From the NCBI RefSeq assembly GCF_000974425.1, contig NZ_CP010429.1:5716001-5780000 (forward strand): DNA of 64,000 bases. The letters run 5' to 3'. Origin of the DNA: Spirosoma radiotolerans (GTDB lineage Bacteria > Bacteroidota > Bacteroidia > Cytophagales > Spirosomataceae). Both the position numbers and the translations under genes were made by a program. This document shows, piece by piece, positions 34,926 through 43,744 of the stretch. Under the pieces are notes generated by a model. The model searched no databases and was not told where the DNA came from. It saw only the letters and a program-made list of their open reading frames with translations. Position 1 is the stretch's first letter; every line of letters begins with the position of its first letter.

Positions 34926-35499
34926 GTCAGACAGTTCAGTTATTCTGCAAGAGAAGTTGACGTACAGAGTCGGGGGCGACAATAAAAAGTTGGCAAATGT
35001 GCTTTGCGATGAACAACACAATATCTGCGCTTACACGGAAACGTATTTGGGACGTTCGGACAAAAAAGATATAGAGCACTTTAACCCCACGCTAAAAGAC
35101 ACGCCTGATGATAGCTATCAGAATTGGTTTTTAGTTAAGGCTCAATGGAACGGTGAAAAGGCGTCGAAGTGGGAACAGTATCAACCCATTTTAAACCCAA
35201 CAGATGAGGCTTTTGAAGAGCGAATTATTTATTTTGAAGGTGACTATTTAGCTGCTTCGCTTAATGATCAAGAGGCTATTAACCTTATCAAACTCCTAAA
35301 ACTAGATGATGAAGGATTGGCATTTGAACGACGTTGCTACTTGGAGAACCTCAAAGAAACGCTTATTCTGTCAGACAAAACGGCTCAACAGTATATTGAT
35401 GACTTGTTAATGACAAGACCGAGTCTAGTTTATTACACCCGTGCCATCGAAGAAGAATTAGGAGTGAAAGTCAATTTCGACCTAGTAAAAACTAAATGA
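34909..35499 (+). CDS. HNH-like nuclease of the Septu-like system (PtuB-like, altered zinc site)
   Basis: A 196-residue protein whose N-terminal 100 residues look like the HNH domain of PtuB/TIGR02646 proteins. The pattern NICAYTETYLGRSDKKDIEHFNP places the catalytic histidine at His57, and SYQNWFLVKAQWNGEK places an asparagine at 81. Usual members have CAYCE and CN near these points; here the second cysteine of CAYCE is Thr43 and the CN is WN (Trp80-Asn81), so the structural zinc site seems lost while the catalytic positions remain. The C-terminal half is helical. The start overlaps the ATPase end by 17 bp, and its stop overlaps the dxr start (ATGA), so both flanking junctions are tight. Confidence 0.62.
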   Translation: MRRVNKSDSSVILQEKLTYRVGGDNKKLANVLCDEQHNICAYTETYLGRSDKKDIEHFNPTLKDTPDDSYQNWFLVKAQWNGEKASKWEQYQPILNPTDEAFEERIIYFEGDYLAASLNDQEAINLIKLLKLDDEGLAFERRCYLENLKETLILSDKTAQQYIDDLLMTRPSLVYYTRAIEEELGVKVNFDLVKTK

Positions 35500-36668
35500 C
35501 TGACATAAAAAAACGCCATATCGCCATCCTCGGCTCTACAGGTTCTATTGGGACCCAGGCCGTTGAGGTGATAAAATCCCATCCCGACCAGTTTCAGGTT
35601 GAGGTGCTGACGACCAACAACAATGCCGATCTGCTCATTCAGCAGGCCGTTGAACTGAAACCGAATGTTGTGGTTATCTGCAATGAGAATCGCTACGATC
35701 AGGTTTTCTCGGCCCTCGACCCGTTGGGCATTAAGGTCTATGCCGGAGCCAAAGCCATTTCGTCGGTCGTGCAGATGGATACCATCGACATGGTGTTGAC
35801 GGCCATGGTGGGTTACGCCGGACTACTGCCCACCATCAAAGCGATTGAAGCAGGGAAGGCTATTGCACTGGCCAACAAAGAAACACTGGTGGTGGCAGGC
35901 GAGCTCATTACCCGACTGGCAGCCCAAAAAGGCATCAACATCTACCCCGTCGACTCGGAACATTCCGCAATTTTCCAGTGCCTGGTCGGTGAGTTTCACA
36001 ACCCAATCGAGAAAATTATTCTGACAGCATCGGGTGGGCCTTTCCGGGGAAAGACACCGGAATTTTTGTCGACCGTGACGAAAGCCCAGGCGCTCAAGCA
36101 TCCGAACTGGACGATGGGAGCCAAAATCACCATCGACTCGGCCACACTGATGAACAAAGGGCTGGAAGTCATTGAAGCCAAGTGGTTATTTGGCCTGACG
36201 GCCGAGCAGATCGACGTCATCGTTCACCCGCAGAGCATTATTCATTCGCTGGTGCAGTTCGAAGACGGCAGCCTTAAAGCGCAAATGGGCCTGCCCGATA
36301 TGCGCTTACCCATTCAGTTTGCACTGGGCTATCCCAATCGGCTGAAATCTGATTTTCCTCGCTTCAACTTTATAGATTATCCGTCGCTGACGTTCGAGCA
36401 GCCCGACCTGAAAACGTTTCGAAATCTTCAGCTTGCTTTCGATGCCCTGAAACGGGGCGGCAATGCACCCTGCGTTATTAACGCGGCTAATGAAGTAGCG
36501 GTCGATGCTTTCCTGAACGACCAGGTCAGTTTTCTGGAAATTTCGGATATCATTGAGTCCTGTTTGACTAAAGTAACTTTTGTCGAAAAGCCGACCTACG
36601 ATGACTATGTCTACACCGACGAAGAAACCCGTCGGCTTGCTACGGAGCGAATTAAAACTTTGGTTTAA
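35496..36668 (+). CDS. dxr: 1-deoxy-D-xylulose 5-phosphate reductoisomerase
   Basis: A 390-residue enzyme of the MEP isoprenoid pathway that converts DXP to 2-C-methyl-D-erythritol 4-phosphate with NADPH and a divalent metal. The NADPH-binding GSTGSIG lies at residues 13-19. Metal and substrate residues sit in PVDSEHSAIFQCL and in ATLMNKGLEVIEAKWLFG; a further match is HPQSIIHSLVQFEDGS. Length is normal. The ATG overlaps the stop of the HNH gene by 4 bp, so translation could be coupled to the upstream defence-like cassette. rseP follows. Confidence 0.97.
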   Translation: MTDIKKRHIAILGSTGSIGTQAVEVIKSHPDQFQVEVLTTNNNADLLIQQAVELKPNVVVICNENRYDQVFSALDPLGIKVYAGAKAISSVVQMDTIDMVLTAMVGYAGLLPTIKAIEAGKAIALANKETLVVAGELITRLAAQKGINIYPVDSEHSAIFQCLVGEFHNPIEKIILTASGGPFRGKTPEFLSTVTKAQALKHPNWTMGAKITIDSATLMNKGLEVIEAKWLFGLTAEQIDVIVHPQSIIHSLVQFEDGSLKAQMGLPDMRLPIQFALGYPNRLKSDFPRFNFIDYPSLTFEQPDLKTFRNLQLAFDALKRGGNAPCVINAANEVAVDAFLNDQVSFLEISDIIESCLTKVTFVEKPTYDDYVYTDEETRRLATERIKTLV

Positions 36669-36710
36669 CTGTTTGTATCGTATCAACCACGCTCAACGTT
36701 TTTACTTTAC

Positions 36711-36788
36711 GTGACTTACTGGATTTGGTTTATCGTAGGTATTGTACTCGGCATTATTTTACTTCGCGCCCTCAAAAGCCGACGCTAA
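36711..36788 (+). CDS. Possible 25-residue single-pass membrane peptide
   Basis: A short frame starting with GTG at 36711 encodes 25 residues: MTYWIWF, then a hydrophobic run IVGIVLGIILL, then RALKSRR, a textbook single transmembrane helix with a basic cytoplasmic end. It is in the same frame as dxr, separated by the dxr stop codon and 14 further sense codons. It lies in the dxr-rseP gap, which is otherwise empty. Small hydrophobic peptides of this size can be real, but chance cannot be excluded. Confidence 0.35.
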   Translation: MTYWIWFIVGIVLGIILLRALKSRR

Positions 36789-36855
36789 ATAAAGCGTATT
36801 TTTAAAACCCTCACATTAGCATTATCACAACGGTCTGCCATAGCGGATTAACTAC

Positions 36856-38187
36856 ATGGAACCTAAGTATTTAGAGATTTTAATAATGGCGGGTCAGCTC
36901 ATTCTGGGCTTATCCATTCTCGTTGGCTTACACGAATTAGGTCATTTATTGGCCGCCAAGGCCTTCGGCATGCGCGTAGAGCAGTATTTTATTGGCTTTC
37001 CCCCTAAAGTATGGAGTATCAAACGGGGCGAAACCGAATACGGTGTCGGGGCCATTCCGCTGGGTGGTTTTGTGAAAATTTCGGGCATGATTGACGAATC
37101 GCTCGATACAGCCCATACCAACACAGAGCCCCAACCCTATGAGTTTCGCGCCAAACCCGCCTGGCAGCGTTTGATTGTGATGCTCGGTGGCATTATTGTT
37201 AATGTGATCGTTGGAATTCTGATTTTCGTGATCATTGCTTACAAAAACGGCAATACGTATCTGGCTGCCAAAGACGCTAAATATGGCATTGTCGCCTATG
37301 ATCTGGCCAAAAGCATCGGCTTACAAACGGGGGATAAAATTGTGAAGGTCAATGGAAAGACAATCACCGACTTCAATGAAATTCGTAGCTCAGATGTGTT
37401 CCTTGGCAATAACAGCTCATACACGATTGAGCGGAATGGTAAGCTGGAAGACATTTTCATCCCGAATAATTTTGTTGATAAGTTAGCCGACAAGAAAGCG
37501 GCTGGTCAGTTTATCGAACCCATCGAGCCGTTTAAGGTAGCCGAGTTGGTGCCGGGTCAACCCGCAACCAAAGCGGGCCTCAAAGCAGGCGATATCATTA
37601 CGAGCGTTAATGGCAAACCCATTCGGTTTTACCACGAGTTTACCGAGATTGTGAAACCACTCAAGGACAAACCGCTGACACTGGGTATTAACCGGAATGG
37701 TCAGCCAACGACGCTCACAGTAAAGACCACTGCCGATGGTACCATTGGCTTCTACCCTGAGTTTTTGTTACCCCTGACGAAGCAGGAATACACGTTCGGC
37801 GAAGCGCTGGGTGTTGGAAGCAAAAAGGCATTTCAGGTTGTGTATGACAACATTAAAGGGTTTGGTAAGATCTTCCGGGGCGAAGTGTCTGCCTCAAAAG
37901 CACTAAGCGGCCCAATTGGTATTGCCCAGAATCTCTTTGGCGGTGTTTGGCTTTGGGATCGTTTCTGGACCGTTACCGGCGTACTATCCATGGCGCTTGC
38001 GTTTATGAATGCGCTGCCCATTCCAGCGCTCGATGGCGGACACGCCACGATTCTGAGTTACGAAATCATTTCCGGTCGTAAACCATCTGACCGTTTCCTG
38101 GAAGGAGCCCAAAAAGTCGGCATGGTTATTCTACTTGGCTTGATGGCTTTTGCTATCTTTAATGACGTTTTCAAGGCCGTTTTTTAA
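36856..38187 (+). CDS. rseP: Site-2 intramembrane metalloprotease RseP
   Basis: A 443-residue zinc protease that cleaves transmembrane segments, classically anti-sigma factors, in the inner membrane. The active-site motif HELGH is at residues 26-30 and the third zinc ligand region NALPIPALDGGH is near the C-terminus. One PDZ domain is clear (EPFKVAELVPGQPATKAGLKAGDIITSVNGKPI) and a second, less typical, precedes it. The four-helix layout with both catalytic motifs in membrane segments is normal. It follows dxr, as is common in Bacteroidota. Confidence 0.95.
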   Translation: MEPKYLEILIMAGQLILGLSILVGLHELGHLLAAKAFGMRVEQYFIGFPPKVWSIKRGETEYGVGAIPLGGFVKISGMIDESLDTAHTNTEPQPYEFRAKPAWQRLIVMLGGIIVNVIVGILIFVIIAYKNGNTYLAAKDAKYGIVAYDLAKSIGLQTGDKIVKVNGKTITDFNEIRSSDVFLGNNSSYTIERNGKLEDIFIPNNFVDKLADKKAAGQFIEPIEPFKVAELVPGQPATKAGLKAGDIITSVNGKPIRFYHEFTEIVKPLKDKPLTLGINRNGQPTTLTVKTTADGTIGFYPEFLLPLTKQEYTFGEALGVGSKKAFQVVYDNIKGFGKIFRGEVSASKALSGPIGIAQNLFGGVWLWDRFWTVTGVLSMALAFMNALPIPALDGGHATILSYEIISGRKPSDRFLEGAQKVGMVILLGLMAFAIFNDVFKAVF

Positions 38188-38195
38188 CCAATTAA

Positions 38196-38251
38196 CCAGA
38201 ACAAGCACAACGCTACTTAACTAAGGTTGGGTAGCGTTGTACTCGTTCTGG
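38196..38251. repeat. Imperfect inverted repeat after rseP
   Basis: Arms of 21 bp (38196-38216 and 38231-38251) pair with two mismatches that would be G-U pairs in RNA. It begins 9 bp beyond the rseP stop and has no T-run. It lies between rseP and the DUF6702-like gene. Confidence 0.6.
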
Positions 38252-38269
38252 TACAACTTTGTGCTTCCT

Positions 38270-38764
38270 GTGCTTAAAAAATTATTCAGCGGCATTTTAC
38301 TGGTTGGCCTGATGGCTAACCGACCGGCGCACGATTTCCATGCCAGTGTAACGCAAATGCAATACAACGCGAAGGAGCGGACATTTGAAATAAGTATCCG
38401 GATTTTTACCGATGATTTCGAGAAAGCACTTGCCGAAGCGTCTAAAAGTAGAGTGAATCTGAGCGGAACCGGAAAAAATGACCCGTTGATCGAAAAATAT
38501 GTGCAGTCACATTTTTCATATGTAAACTCGCAGAAGCAAACGAAGCCAATAAAATACGTAGGTTATGAGGTTGAGACGGACGCTCACTGGATTTATCTAG
38601 AGATGCCTTTCGCCGAGCCACTTCGCGGTGGCTTACTGAAACAAAATGTGTTGATGGAAATGTTTGACGATCAGGTAAATATGGTTAATGTTCAGTATCA
38701 AGGCCATAAAAAAACCTTTGTCTTCCGTAAAAATCAACCTATTCAGGACATTTCAGTCGAATAA
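38270..38764 (+). CDS. DUF6702-like exported protein
   Basis: A 164-residue protein with GTG start at 38270, which gives a compact signal sequence (LKKLFSGILLVGLMANRPAHDFHAS); GTG at 38261 is an alternative, and TTG at 38237 is rejected because it lies within the hairpin. The mature part contains HASVTQMQYNAKERTFEISIRIFTDDFEKAL, a pattern I associate with the DUF6702 family, which often lies near peptidase genes in Bacteroidota. No function is known. It lies between rseP and lon. Confidence 0.7.
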   Translation: MLKKLFSGILLVGLMANRPAHDFHASVTQMQYNAKERTFEISIRIFTDDFEKALAEASKSRVNLSGTGKNDPLIEKYVQSHFSYVNSQKQTKPIKYVGYEVETDAHWIYLEMPFAEPLRGGLLKQNVLMEMFDDQVNMVNVQYQGHKKTFVFRKNQPIQDISVE

Positions 38765-38848
38765 TAAATTTATGGGTTACCAAGTAGCCTAATTAGTTAA
38801 TTTTGTCATTGTAACGACGGGTCCGCCAGTTCGTCACAAGGTAATGAT

Positions 38849-38864
38849 TGGCACGGACCTTGCA
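38849..38864 (+). promoter_or_regulatory. Sigma-54-type promoter upstream of lon
   Basis: TGGCACGGACCTTGCA matches the RpoN consensus TGGCACG-N4-TTGCW at every fixed position, with the GG and GC dinucleotides 10 nt apart. The predicted transcription start is near 38875, leaving a leader of about 64 nt before the lon ATG at 38939. An RpoN enhancer-binding protein would be needed; any upstream activator site in 38765-38848 is not obvious. Confidence 0.6.
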
Positions 38865-38938
38865 AATACTTCGTATTCCCTGCCTTTCCCATATTTCAGG
38901 CACCAAATATTCAATGCTGCCAAGCTGGCAGTGTACTT

Positions 38939-41428
38939 ATGCATTCAGACCAAGATTTAGCTACCCGCTTATTGATGACCGATTTTGATTCGGACAATTT
39001 AGAGATTGTACCGCTTGGGTCGCCAGAAGGGTTAGATGATGATTACGAATTACCTGCCAACTTGCCGATTCTGCCCGTTCGGAATACGGTATTGTTTCCG
39101 GGTATGGTAATTCCTGTTACAGTTGGCCGGTCGAAGTCGATACGGTTAGTTAAAAAAGCATACAAAGGAAATCGGATTATAGGCGTAGTTGCGCAGTTAA
39201 ATCAACAAAAAGACGAACCCACGGCCGATGATCTATACCGTTTTGGTACGGTAGCGTATATCATAAAGATGATTACCCTGCCTGATGGGAACATTACCAT
39301 TATCATACAGGGCAAAAAACGTTTTGAAATTCAGCAGTTTACGCAGGAAGAACCGTTCATGACGGCCCAGGTGCGCCAAATTGATGATTCCTTTGCGAAC
39401 GTAAATAAGAAGGAAGGCAAAGCGTTGCTTCAATCGCTGAAAGATGCTGCCTACAAAATGCTGCGCCTTAACCCGGAGATTCCGCAGGAAGCCCGCATTG
39501 CCCTTGATAATATCGAAAGCCCAACGTTCCTGTTGCACTTCCTGTCATCGAACGTTAACGCGGATGTTGCCGATAAGCAACGCCTTTTAGAGACACTTGA
39601 GGGAAATCAGCAGGCGAATCTTCTGCTCGAATTCATGCTTCGGGAAGTACAGTTGCTCGAACTCAAGCGTGAGATACAGTCTAAAGCGTCATCGGATCTT
39701 GACCAGCAACAGCGCGATTACTACCTGCGTCAGCAGATGAAAGTGTTGCAGGATGAGCTGGGCATGGAAAACCCCGACCGCGACATTGATGAGTTACGCA
39801 TCAAAGCCGACCGCAAAAAGTGGCCAACTGAAGTTCGTTCTCATTTTGATAAGGAGCTGACCAAGTTACAGCGTATCAATCCAATGGCACCGGAATATCC
39901 GGTAACAATGAACTATGTCGAGCTAATGGTCGATCTGCCCTGGAACGAATATACCAAGGACAATTTTGACCTGAAGCGGGCGCAGAAAATTCTGGATACC
40001 GACCATTTTGGCCTGGAAAAAGTGAAAGAGCGGATTATTGAATACCTCGCCGTTCTGAAACTTAAAAATGACATGAAAGCCCCGATTCTGTGCTTATACG
40101 GTCCTCCGGGCGTGGGAAAAACCTCGCTGGGGAAATCGGTGGCCAAAGCATTAGGTCGTAAATATAGCCGTATGGCTTTGGGTGGCGTGCACGACGAAGC
40201 TGAAATTCGCGGTCACCGGAAGACCTACATTGGCGCTATGCCTGGTAAGGTTATTCAGAACATTCGGAAGTGTGGTACGGCCAATCCCGTATTCATTCTG
40301 GATGAGATCGACAAGGTAAGCTCTGATTTCCGGGGCGATCCATCGTCAGCTTTGCTCGAAGTACTTGATCCTGAACAAAATTCAACGTTCATGGACAATT
40401 ACCTCGAAACGGAATTCGATCTTTCGCGGGTATTGTTCATTGCTACAGCCAACTCACTCGATACCATTCACCCCGCCCTGCGCGACCGGATGGAGATAAT
40501 TGATATTGCAGGTTATACAGTTGAAGAGAAAGTCCAGATCGCTAAAAAGTACCTGATTCCCAAGCAACGCCGGGATCACGGCCTAAAGCCTAAAGATCTG
40601 GTCTTCGACGACAAAGCCGTTCTGCGCATTATTGAAGGCTACACCCGCGAATCGGGCGTTCGGAATCTGGAACAGAAAATTGGTGCCCTCATCCGCAAGG
40701 TTGCCAAATCCATTGCGATGGAGGAGGAATACAACCACACCATCAAGGTGAGTGATATTCCGAAAATGCTGGGTGCCGAAATCTTCGATAAAGAACTGTA
40801 CGCCGACGATGACATTGCCGGTGTGGTTACGGGTTTGGCCTGGACCCAGGTTGGTGGAGAAATCCTACTGATCGAGTCAAGTTTGAGCCGAGGCAAAGGC
40901 GTACTGACGTTGTCAGGGCAATTGGGAGACGTGATGAAGGAATCGGCCATTACGGCACTTTCCTATCTGAAAGCCCATGCCGACGACCTGGGTATCGACT
41001 ACCGCATCTTTAATCACTACGATTTGCATATTCACATTCCAGCCGGTGCTGTTCCTAAAGACGGTCCTTCGGCGGGGATTACGATGCTTACGTCAATGAC
41101 GTCTATTTATACGCAACGCAAAGTTAAGCCGTATCTGGCAATGACTGGTGAGGTGACGTTACGGGGTAAAGTATTGCCGGTAGGTGGTATCAAAGAGAAA
41201 ATTCTGGCGGCAAACCGGGCAGGTATCAAGGAGCTGATTCTCTGCTCGAAAAACCGAAAAGACATTGAGGAAATCAACCAGTCATATATTAAAGATCTGG
41301 TTTTCCACTATGCCGATACCGTCGACCAGGTTCTTGATATAGCGTTGTTGCCGGGTAAAGTGGGTAAGCCAATGAAGTTCATATTGCCTGAAGATAAAGA
41401 ACAGCGCGAGGTAGAAAAAGTATATTGA
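38939..41428 (+). CDS. lon: ATP-dependent protease Lon
   Basis: An 829-residue cytoplasmic AAA+ protease that degrades misfolded and regulatory proteins. In order: the N-terminal substrate-binding domain starting at about residue 40 ([23 protein letters not shown]), a coiled-coil linker, the AAA+ module with Walker A GPPGVGKT at residues 388-395 and Walker B FILDEIDK, and the protease domain with catalytic Ser711 in KDGPSAG and Lys754 in GGIKEK, spaced 43 apart as in E. coli (679/722). A 40-residue acidic N-terminal extension is seen. A sigma-54-type promoter precedes it. Confidence 0.97.
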   Translation: MHSDQDLATRLLMTDFDSDNLEIVPLGSPEGLDDDYELPANLPILPVRNTVLFPGMVIPVTVGRSKSIRLVKKAYKGNRIIGVVAQLNQQKDEPTADDLYRFGTVAYIIKMITLPDGNITIIIQGKKRFEIQQFTQEEPFMTAQVRQIDDSFANVNKKEGKALLQSLKDAAYKMLRLNPEIPQEARIALDNIESPTFLLHFLSSNVNADVADKQRLLETLEGNQQANLLLEFMLREVQLLELKREIQSKASSDLDQQQRDYYLRQQMKVLQDELGMENPDRDIDELRIKADRKKWPTEVRSHFDKELTKLQRINPMAPEYPVTMNYVELMVDLPWNEYTKDNFDLKRAQKILDTDHFGLEKVKERIIEYLAVLKLKNDMKAPILCLYGPPGVGKTSLGKSVAKALGRKYSRMALGGVHDEAEIRGHRKTYIGAMPGKVIQNIRKCGTANPVFILDEIDKVSSDFRGDPSSALLEVLDPEQNSTFMDNYLETEFDLSRVLFIATANSLDTIHPALRDRMEIIDIAGYTVEEKVQIAKKYLIPKQRRDHGLKPKDLVFDDKAVLRIIEGYTRESGVRNLEQKIGALIRKVAKSIAMEEEYNHTIKVSDIPKMLGAEIFDKELYADDDIAGVVTGLAWTQVGGEILLIESSLSRGKGVLTLSGQLGDVMKESAITALSYLKAHADDLGIDYRIFNHYDLHIHIPAGAVPKDGPSAGITMLTSMTSIYTQRKVKPYLAMTGEVTLRGKVLPVGGIKEKILAANRAGIKELILCSKNRKDIEEINQSYIKDLVFHYADTVDQVLDIALLPGKVGKPMKFILPEDKEQREVEKVY

Positions 41429-41432
41429 TCGG

Positions 41433-41509
41433 ATGTATGATAGATAGTATATGATATATTTGAGTGCATAGCCAAATACTACATACATCCTATACTATCT
41501 ATCCTACAT
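41433..41509. repeat. Inverted repeat after lon, 23-bp arms
   Basis: Arms 41433-41455 and 41487-41509 pair with two mismatches; the core GATAGATAGTATA is AT-rich. It fills the gap between lon and the AGE-family gene and ends 7 bp before the latter's GTG start. Confidence 0.6.
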
Positions 41510-41515
41510 TCGTCT

Positions 41516-42778
41516 GTGCTTGATTTCCAAAAACTATCCGCCACTTATCAGCAGGCCTTGTTAAGACAGGTTGTGCCTTTTTGGCTGAAAAACAGCCGGG
41601 ATGAGCAGTGTGGCGGGTACATTGATCTTTTATCAGCAACAGGCGACCAGATAGAAGGCGACAAATTTGTGACCTTACAGGCTCAGCAAGCCTGGACTTT
41701 CGCCTGGCTTTATAACACTCTCGATGGCCAGCCAGCCTGGCTTGAGCACGCCAGTCATGGAGTCAGCTTCCTCAGTCAGTTCGCCCACGACGATTCGCTT
41801 GCCTGCTACGCCCAGCTCGACCGACGCGGTCGTCCCGTCGCCCAGTCCGTTGACCTCGTTCCGGCTAGTTTTGCGGTTATGGCGTATGCACAGATGCACC
41901 GCGCCACGAATCAGGATGAATGGGCTATGCTGGCGAAACAAGTCTTTTCCTATGTACTTGAACACCGTACCAACGTTCTGGCTGAACAGGCTACTATGCT
42001 TGGTGGTTTCCGGCCAATACGGCATCTGAGCGAAACGGTAGCCGTTCTGAAAATGGTTCTGGGCATGCAGCCTTTACTTGCTGAAGATAGCTGGAAACAA
42101 ACGATTGACCTCGTTGTACAGGACATCCTGCACGGCTTTATGGATCGGCGTACGGATACCCTTCGCGAGTTTATCTTACCCGAAGGTGCCTTCATGAACA
42201 CGCCTGAGGGCCGACGACTGAACGTTGGCCTCTCTTTTCAAACGGCCTGCTACCTGTTCGACTTCTACACGGAAAGCGCATCTGTCAAAACAGGGTCCGT
42301 TATGAACAGCAATCGCCGGTTAGCGATGCAAGTCGTCACCTGGTGTCTGCGCCTTTGTGAGCAGGCATGGGATGAAGCCAACGCAGGCCTGAATCCATAT
42401 ATCGACGTTAAACAGCAACCTTTTATTTTTCCTGATTGGCAGCAAAAATGGGCCTGGGTTCAGGTTGAAGCGCTGACAGCCCTGCTTAAAGGGTACGAAC
42501 ATACCCGCCACCCCGACTGCCTGAAATGGTTCAAGCGGATACACGATTACACCTTCCAGCACTTTCCCGACACCAAACAAACTGGCTGGCATCTGGCCCT
42601 TGACCAGCACGCCCAGCCCTTACTAGCCGCCAAAGCTACGCCAATGGTGGGTTGCTTTTCGTTGATTCGTTGTATAGCAGAAATAGGAAAACTGTTGACA
42701 ACCCTTGCCCAGACAAAAGAACGAACGAGTCGTGCGGGTATCTCGATCAACGCACCACGTTTTACTGAAGAGGCATGA
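41516..42778 (+). CDS. AGE-family N-acylglucosamine 2-epimerase-like protein
   Basis: A 420-residue (alpha/alpha)6-barrel protein of the AGE/cellobiose epimerase superfamily, which interconverts sugars at C2. Recognised segments: EQCGGYIDLLSATG, LQAQQAWTFAWLYNTLDG, the HASHGVSFL helix, and NPYIDVKQQPFIFPDWQQKWAWVQVEALTALL; a histidine pair typical of catalysis lies in the C-terminal third (RIHDYTFQHFPD). The sugar substrate is undetermined. The start is GTG at 41516. It faces murQ, a muramic-acid recycling enzyme, so an amino-sugar substrate is reasonable but speculative. Confidence 0.8.
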   Translation: MLDFQKLSATYQQALLRQVVPFWLKNSRDEQCGGYIDLLSATGDQIEGDKFVTLQAQQAWTFAWLYNTLDGQPAWLEHASHGVSFLSQFAHDDSLACYAQLDRRGRPVAQSVDLVPASFAVMAYAQMHRATNQDEWAMLAKQVFSYVLEHRTNVLAEQATMLGGFRPIRHLSETVAVLKMVLGMQPLLAEDSWKQTIDLVVQDILHGFMDRRTDTLREFILPEGAFMNTPEGRRLNVGLSFQTACYLFDFYTESASVKTGSVMNSNRRLAMQVVTWCLRLCEQAWDEANAGLNPYIDVKQQPFIFPDWQQKWAWVQVEALTALLKGYEHTRHPDCLKWFKRIHDYTFQHFPDTKQTGWHLALDQHAQPLLAAKATPMVGCFSLIRCIAEIGKLLTTLAQTKERTSRAGISINAPRFTEEA

Positions 42779-42801
42779 CCAGTACATATGGCTTACTGGT
42801 C
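42777..42801. terminator. Short hairpin between convergent AGE-family gene and murQ
   Basis: GACCAGTA (42777-42784) and TACTGGTC (42794-42801) form an 8-bp stem with a 9-nt loop overlapping the stop codon of the upstream gene. No T-run follows, so it is a weak terminator candidate. Confidence 0.4.
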
Positions 42802-42818
42802 TGAAAGCTTACCGTTAC

Positions 42819-43628
42819 CTATTTTCCAGCTTGAGTAAAGCCGTCAATAGCGCCCCGGACATTCCCGAATTTGGCTAATAAAGCTTCGGCCTGTTCCCGA
42901 TCAACACCAATTTCACTCATAACCATCTTGGCCGCCCGATCCTGTAGCTTAATATTCGTCAGCATCATATCAACCATTTTGTTGCCTTTCACGCGTCCTA
43001 ACTGAATCATTACGGAGGTCGAAATCATATTCAGGACTAATTTCTGAGCTGTTCCAGCTTTCATTCGAGTACTGCCCGTCACAAATTCCGGTCCTGTAAC
43101 CACCTCTACCGGAAACTCAGCAGCCTGTGCCACCGCCGACCCGGCATTACAAACGATACAGCCTGTGAGCAGACCCGCTTTCCGAGCCTCATTCAATCCA
43201 CCTATTACATACGGAGTCCGGCCCGAAGCAGCAATGCCAATCACCGTATCTGTTGAATCGGGTTGATACGGGGCGATGTCTTTCCAGGCCTGTTCTGCAT
43301 CATCCTCCGCATATTCAACGGCTTTCCGAATGGCGCCATCGCCACCGGCCATCAGCCCAATCACCAGATCATGTGGAACACCATATGTTGGTGGGCACTC
43401 CGACGCATCGACAACCCCCAGTCGACCACTTGTACCCGCACCGATATAAATGAGCCGTCCGCCTTTACGCATGCGATCAACGATCTGAGTTACCAGTGCT
43501 TCAATTTGCGGAATCGCCTGTTCGACGGCCAACGGTACAGTCTTATCTTCTTGATTAATATTCACCAGCAAGTCGTGAACCGACATTCGCTCCAGATGGT
43601 CGTAATGGGAAGTTGTTTCAGTTGTCAT
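42819..43628 (-). CDS. murQ: N-acetylmuramic acid 6-phosphate etherase
   Basis: A 269-residue SIS-domain enzyme that removes D-lactate from MurNAc-6-phosphate during cell-wall recycling. The motif IYIGAGTSGRLGVVDASECPPTYG contains the sugar-phosphate binding loop and the catalytic glutamate; IGIAASGRTPYVIGGL and GSTRMKAGTAQKLVLNM complete the SIS fold. It is about 30 residues shorter than E. coli MurQ because the C-terminal part is reduced, as in other Bacteroidota. It is divergent from ilvD. Confidence 0.93.
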   Translation of the reverse strand: MTTETTSHYDHLERMSVHDLLVNINQEDKTVPLAVEQAIPQIEALVTQIVDRMRKGGRLIYIGAGTSGRLGVVDASECPPTYGVPHDLVIGLMAGGDGAIRKAVEYAEDDAEQAWKDIAPYQPDSTDTVIGIAASGRTPYVIGGLNEARKAGLLTGCIVCNAGSAVAQAAEFPVEVVTGPEFVTGSTRMKAGTAQKLVLNMISTSVMIQLGRVKGNKMVDMMLTNIKLQDRAAKMVMSEIGVDREQAEALLAKFGNVRGAIDGFTQAGK

Positions 43629-43728
43629 ACCTCAAAATTAACACAGGCCGATTCTCTCAAACAAATAATGCGTTTTTTCTTGCCTTTTCCAGAAACATCG
43701 GTTTTATTTACGGCGTTATTACACTATC

Positions 43729-43742
43729 AGCGAAATTTCGCT
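43729..43742. promoter_or_regulatory. 14-bp palindrome before ilvD, shared with leuA
   Basis: AGCGAAATTTCGCT is a perfect palindrome ending 2 bp before the ilvD ATG. Its 12-bp core GCGAAATTTCGC recurs exactly at 59392-59403 in the leuA leader, and both copies are preceded by CA and an ATTTACG word within 35 bp. It is a candidate operator or RNA hairpin. Confidence 0.6.
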
Positions 43743-43744
43743 AA

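Noticed and set aside
33543..35499. Retron reading of the ATPase-HNH pair
   Set aside because: Some retrons use similar ATPase/HNH effectors, but no reverse transcriptase gene or msr/msd-like region is adjacent, so plain Septu-like is the simpler call.
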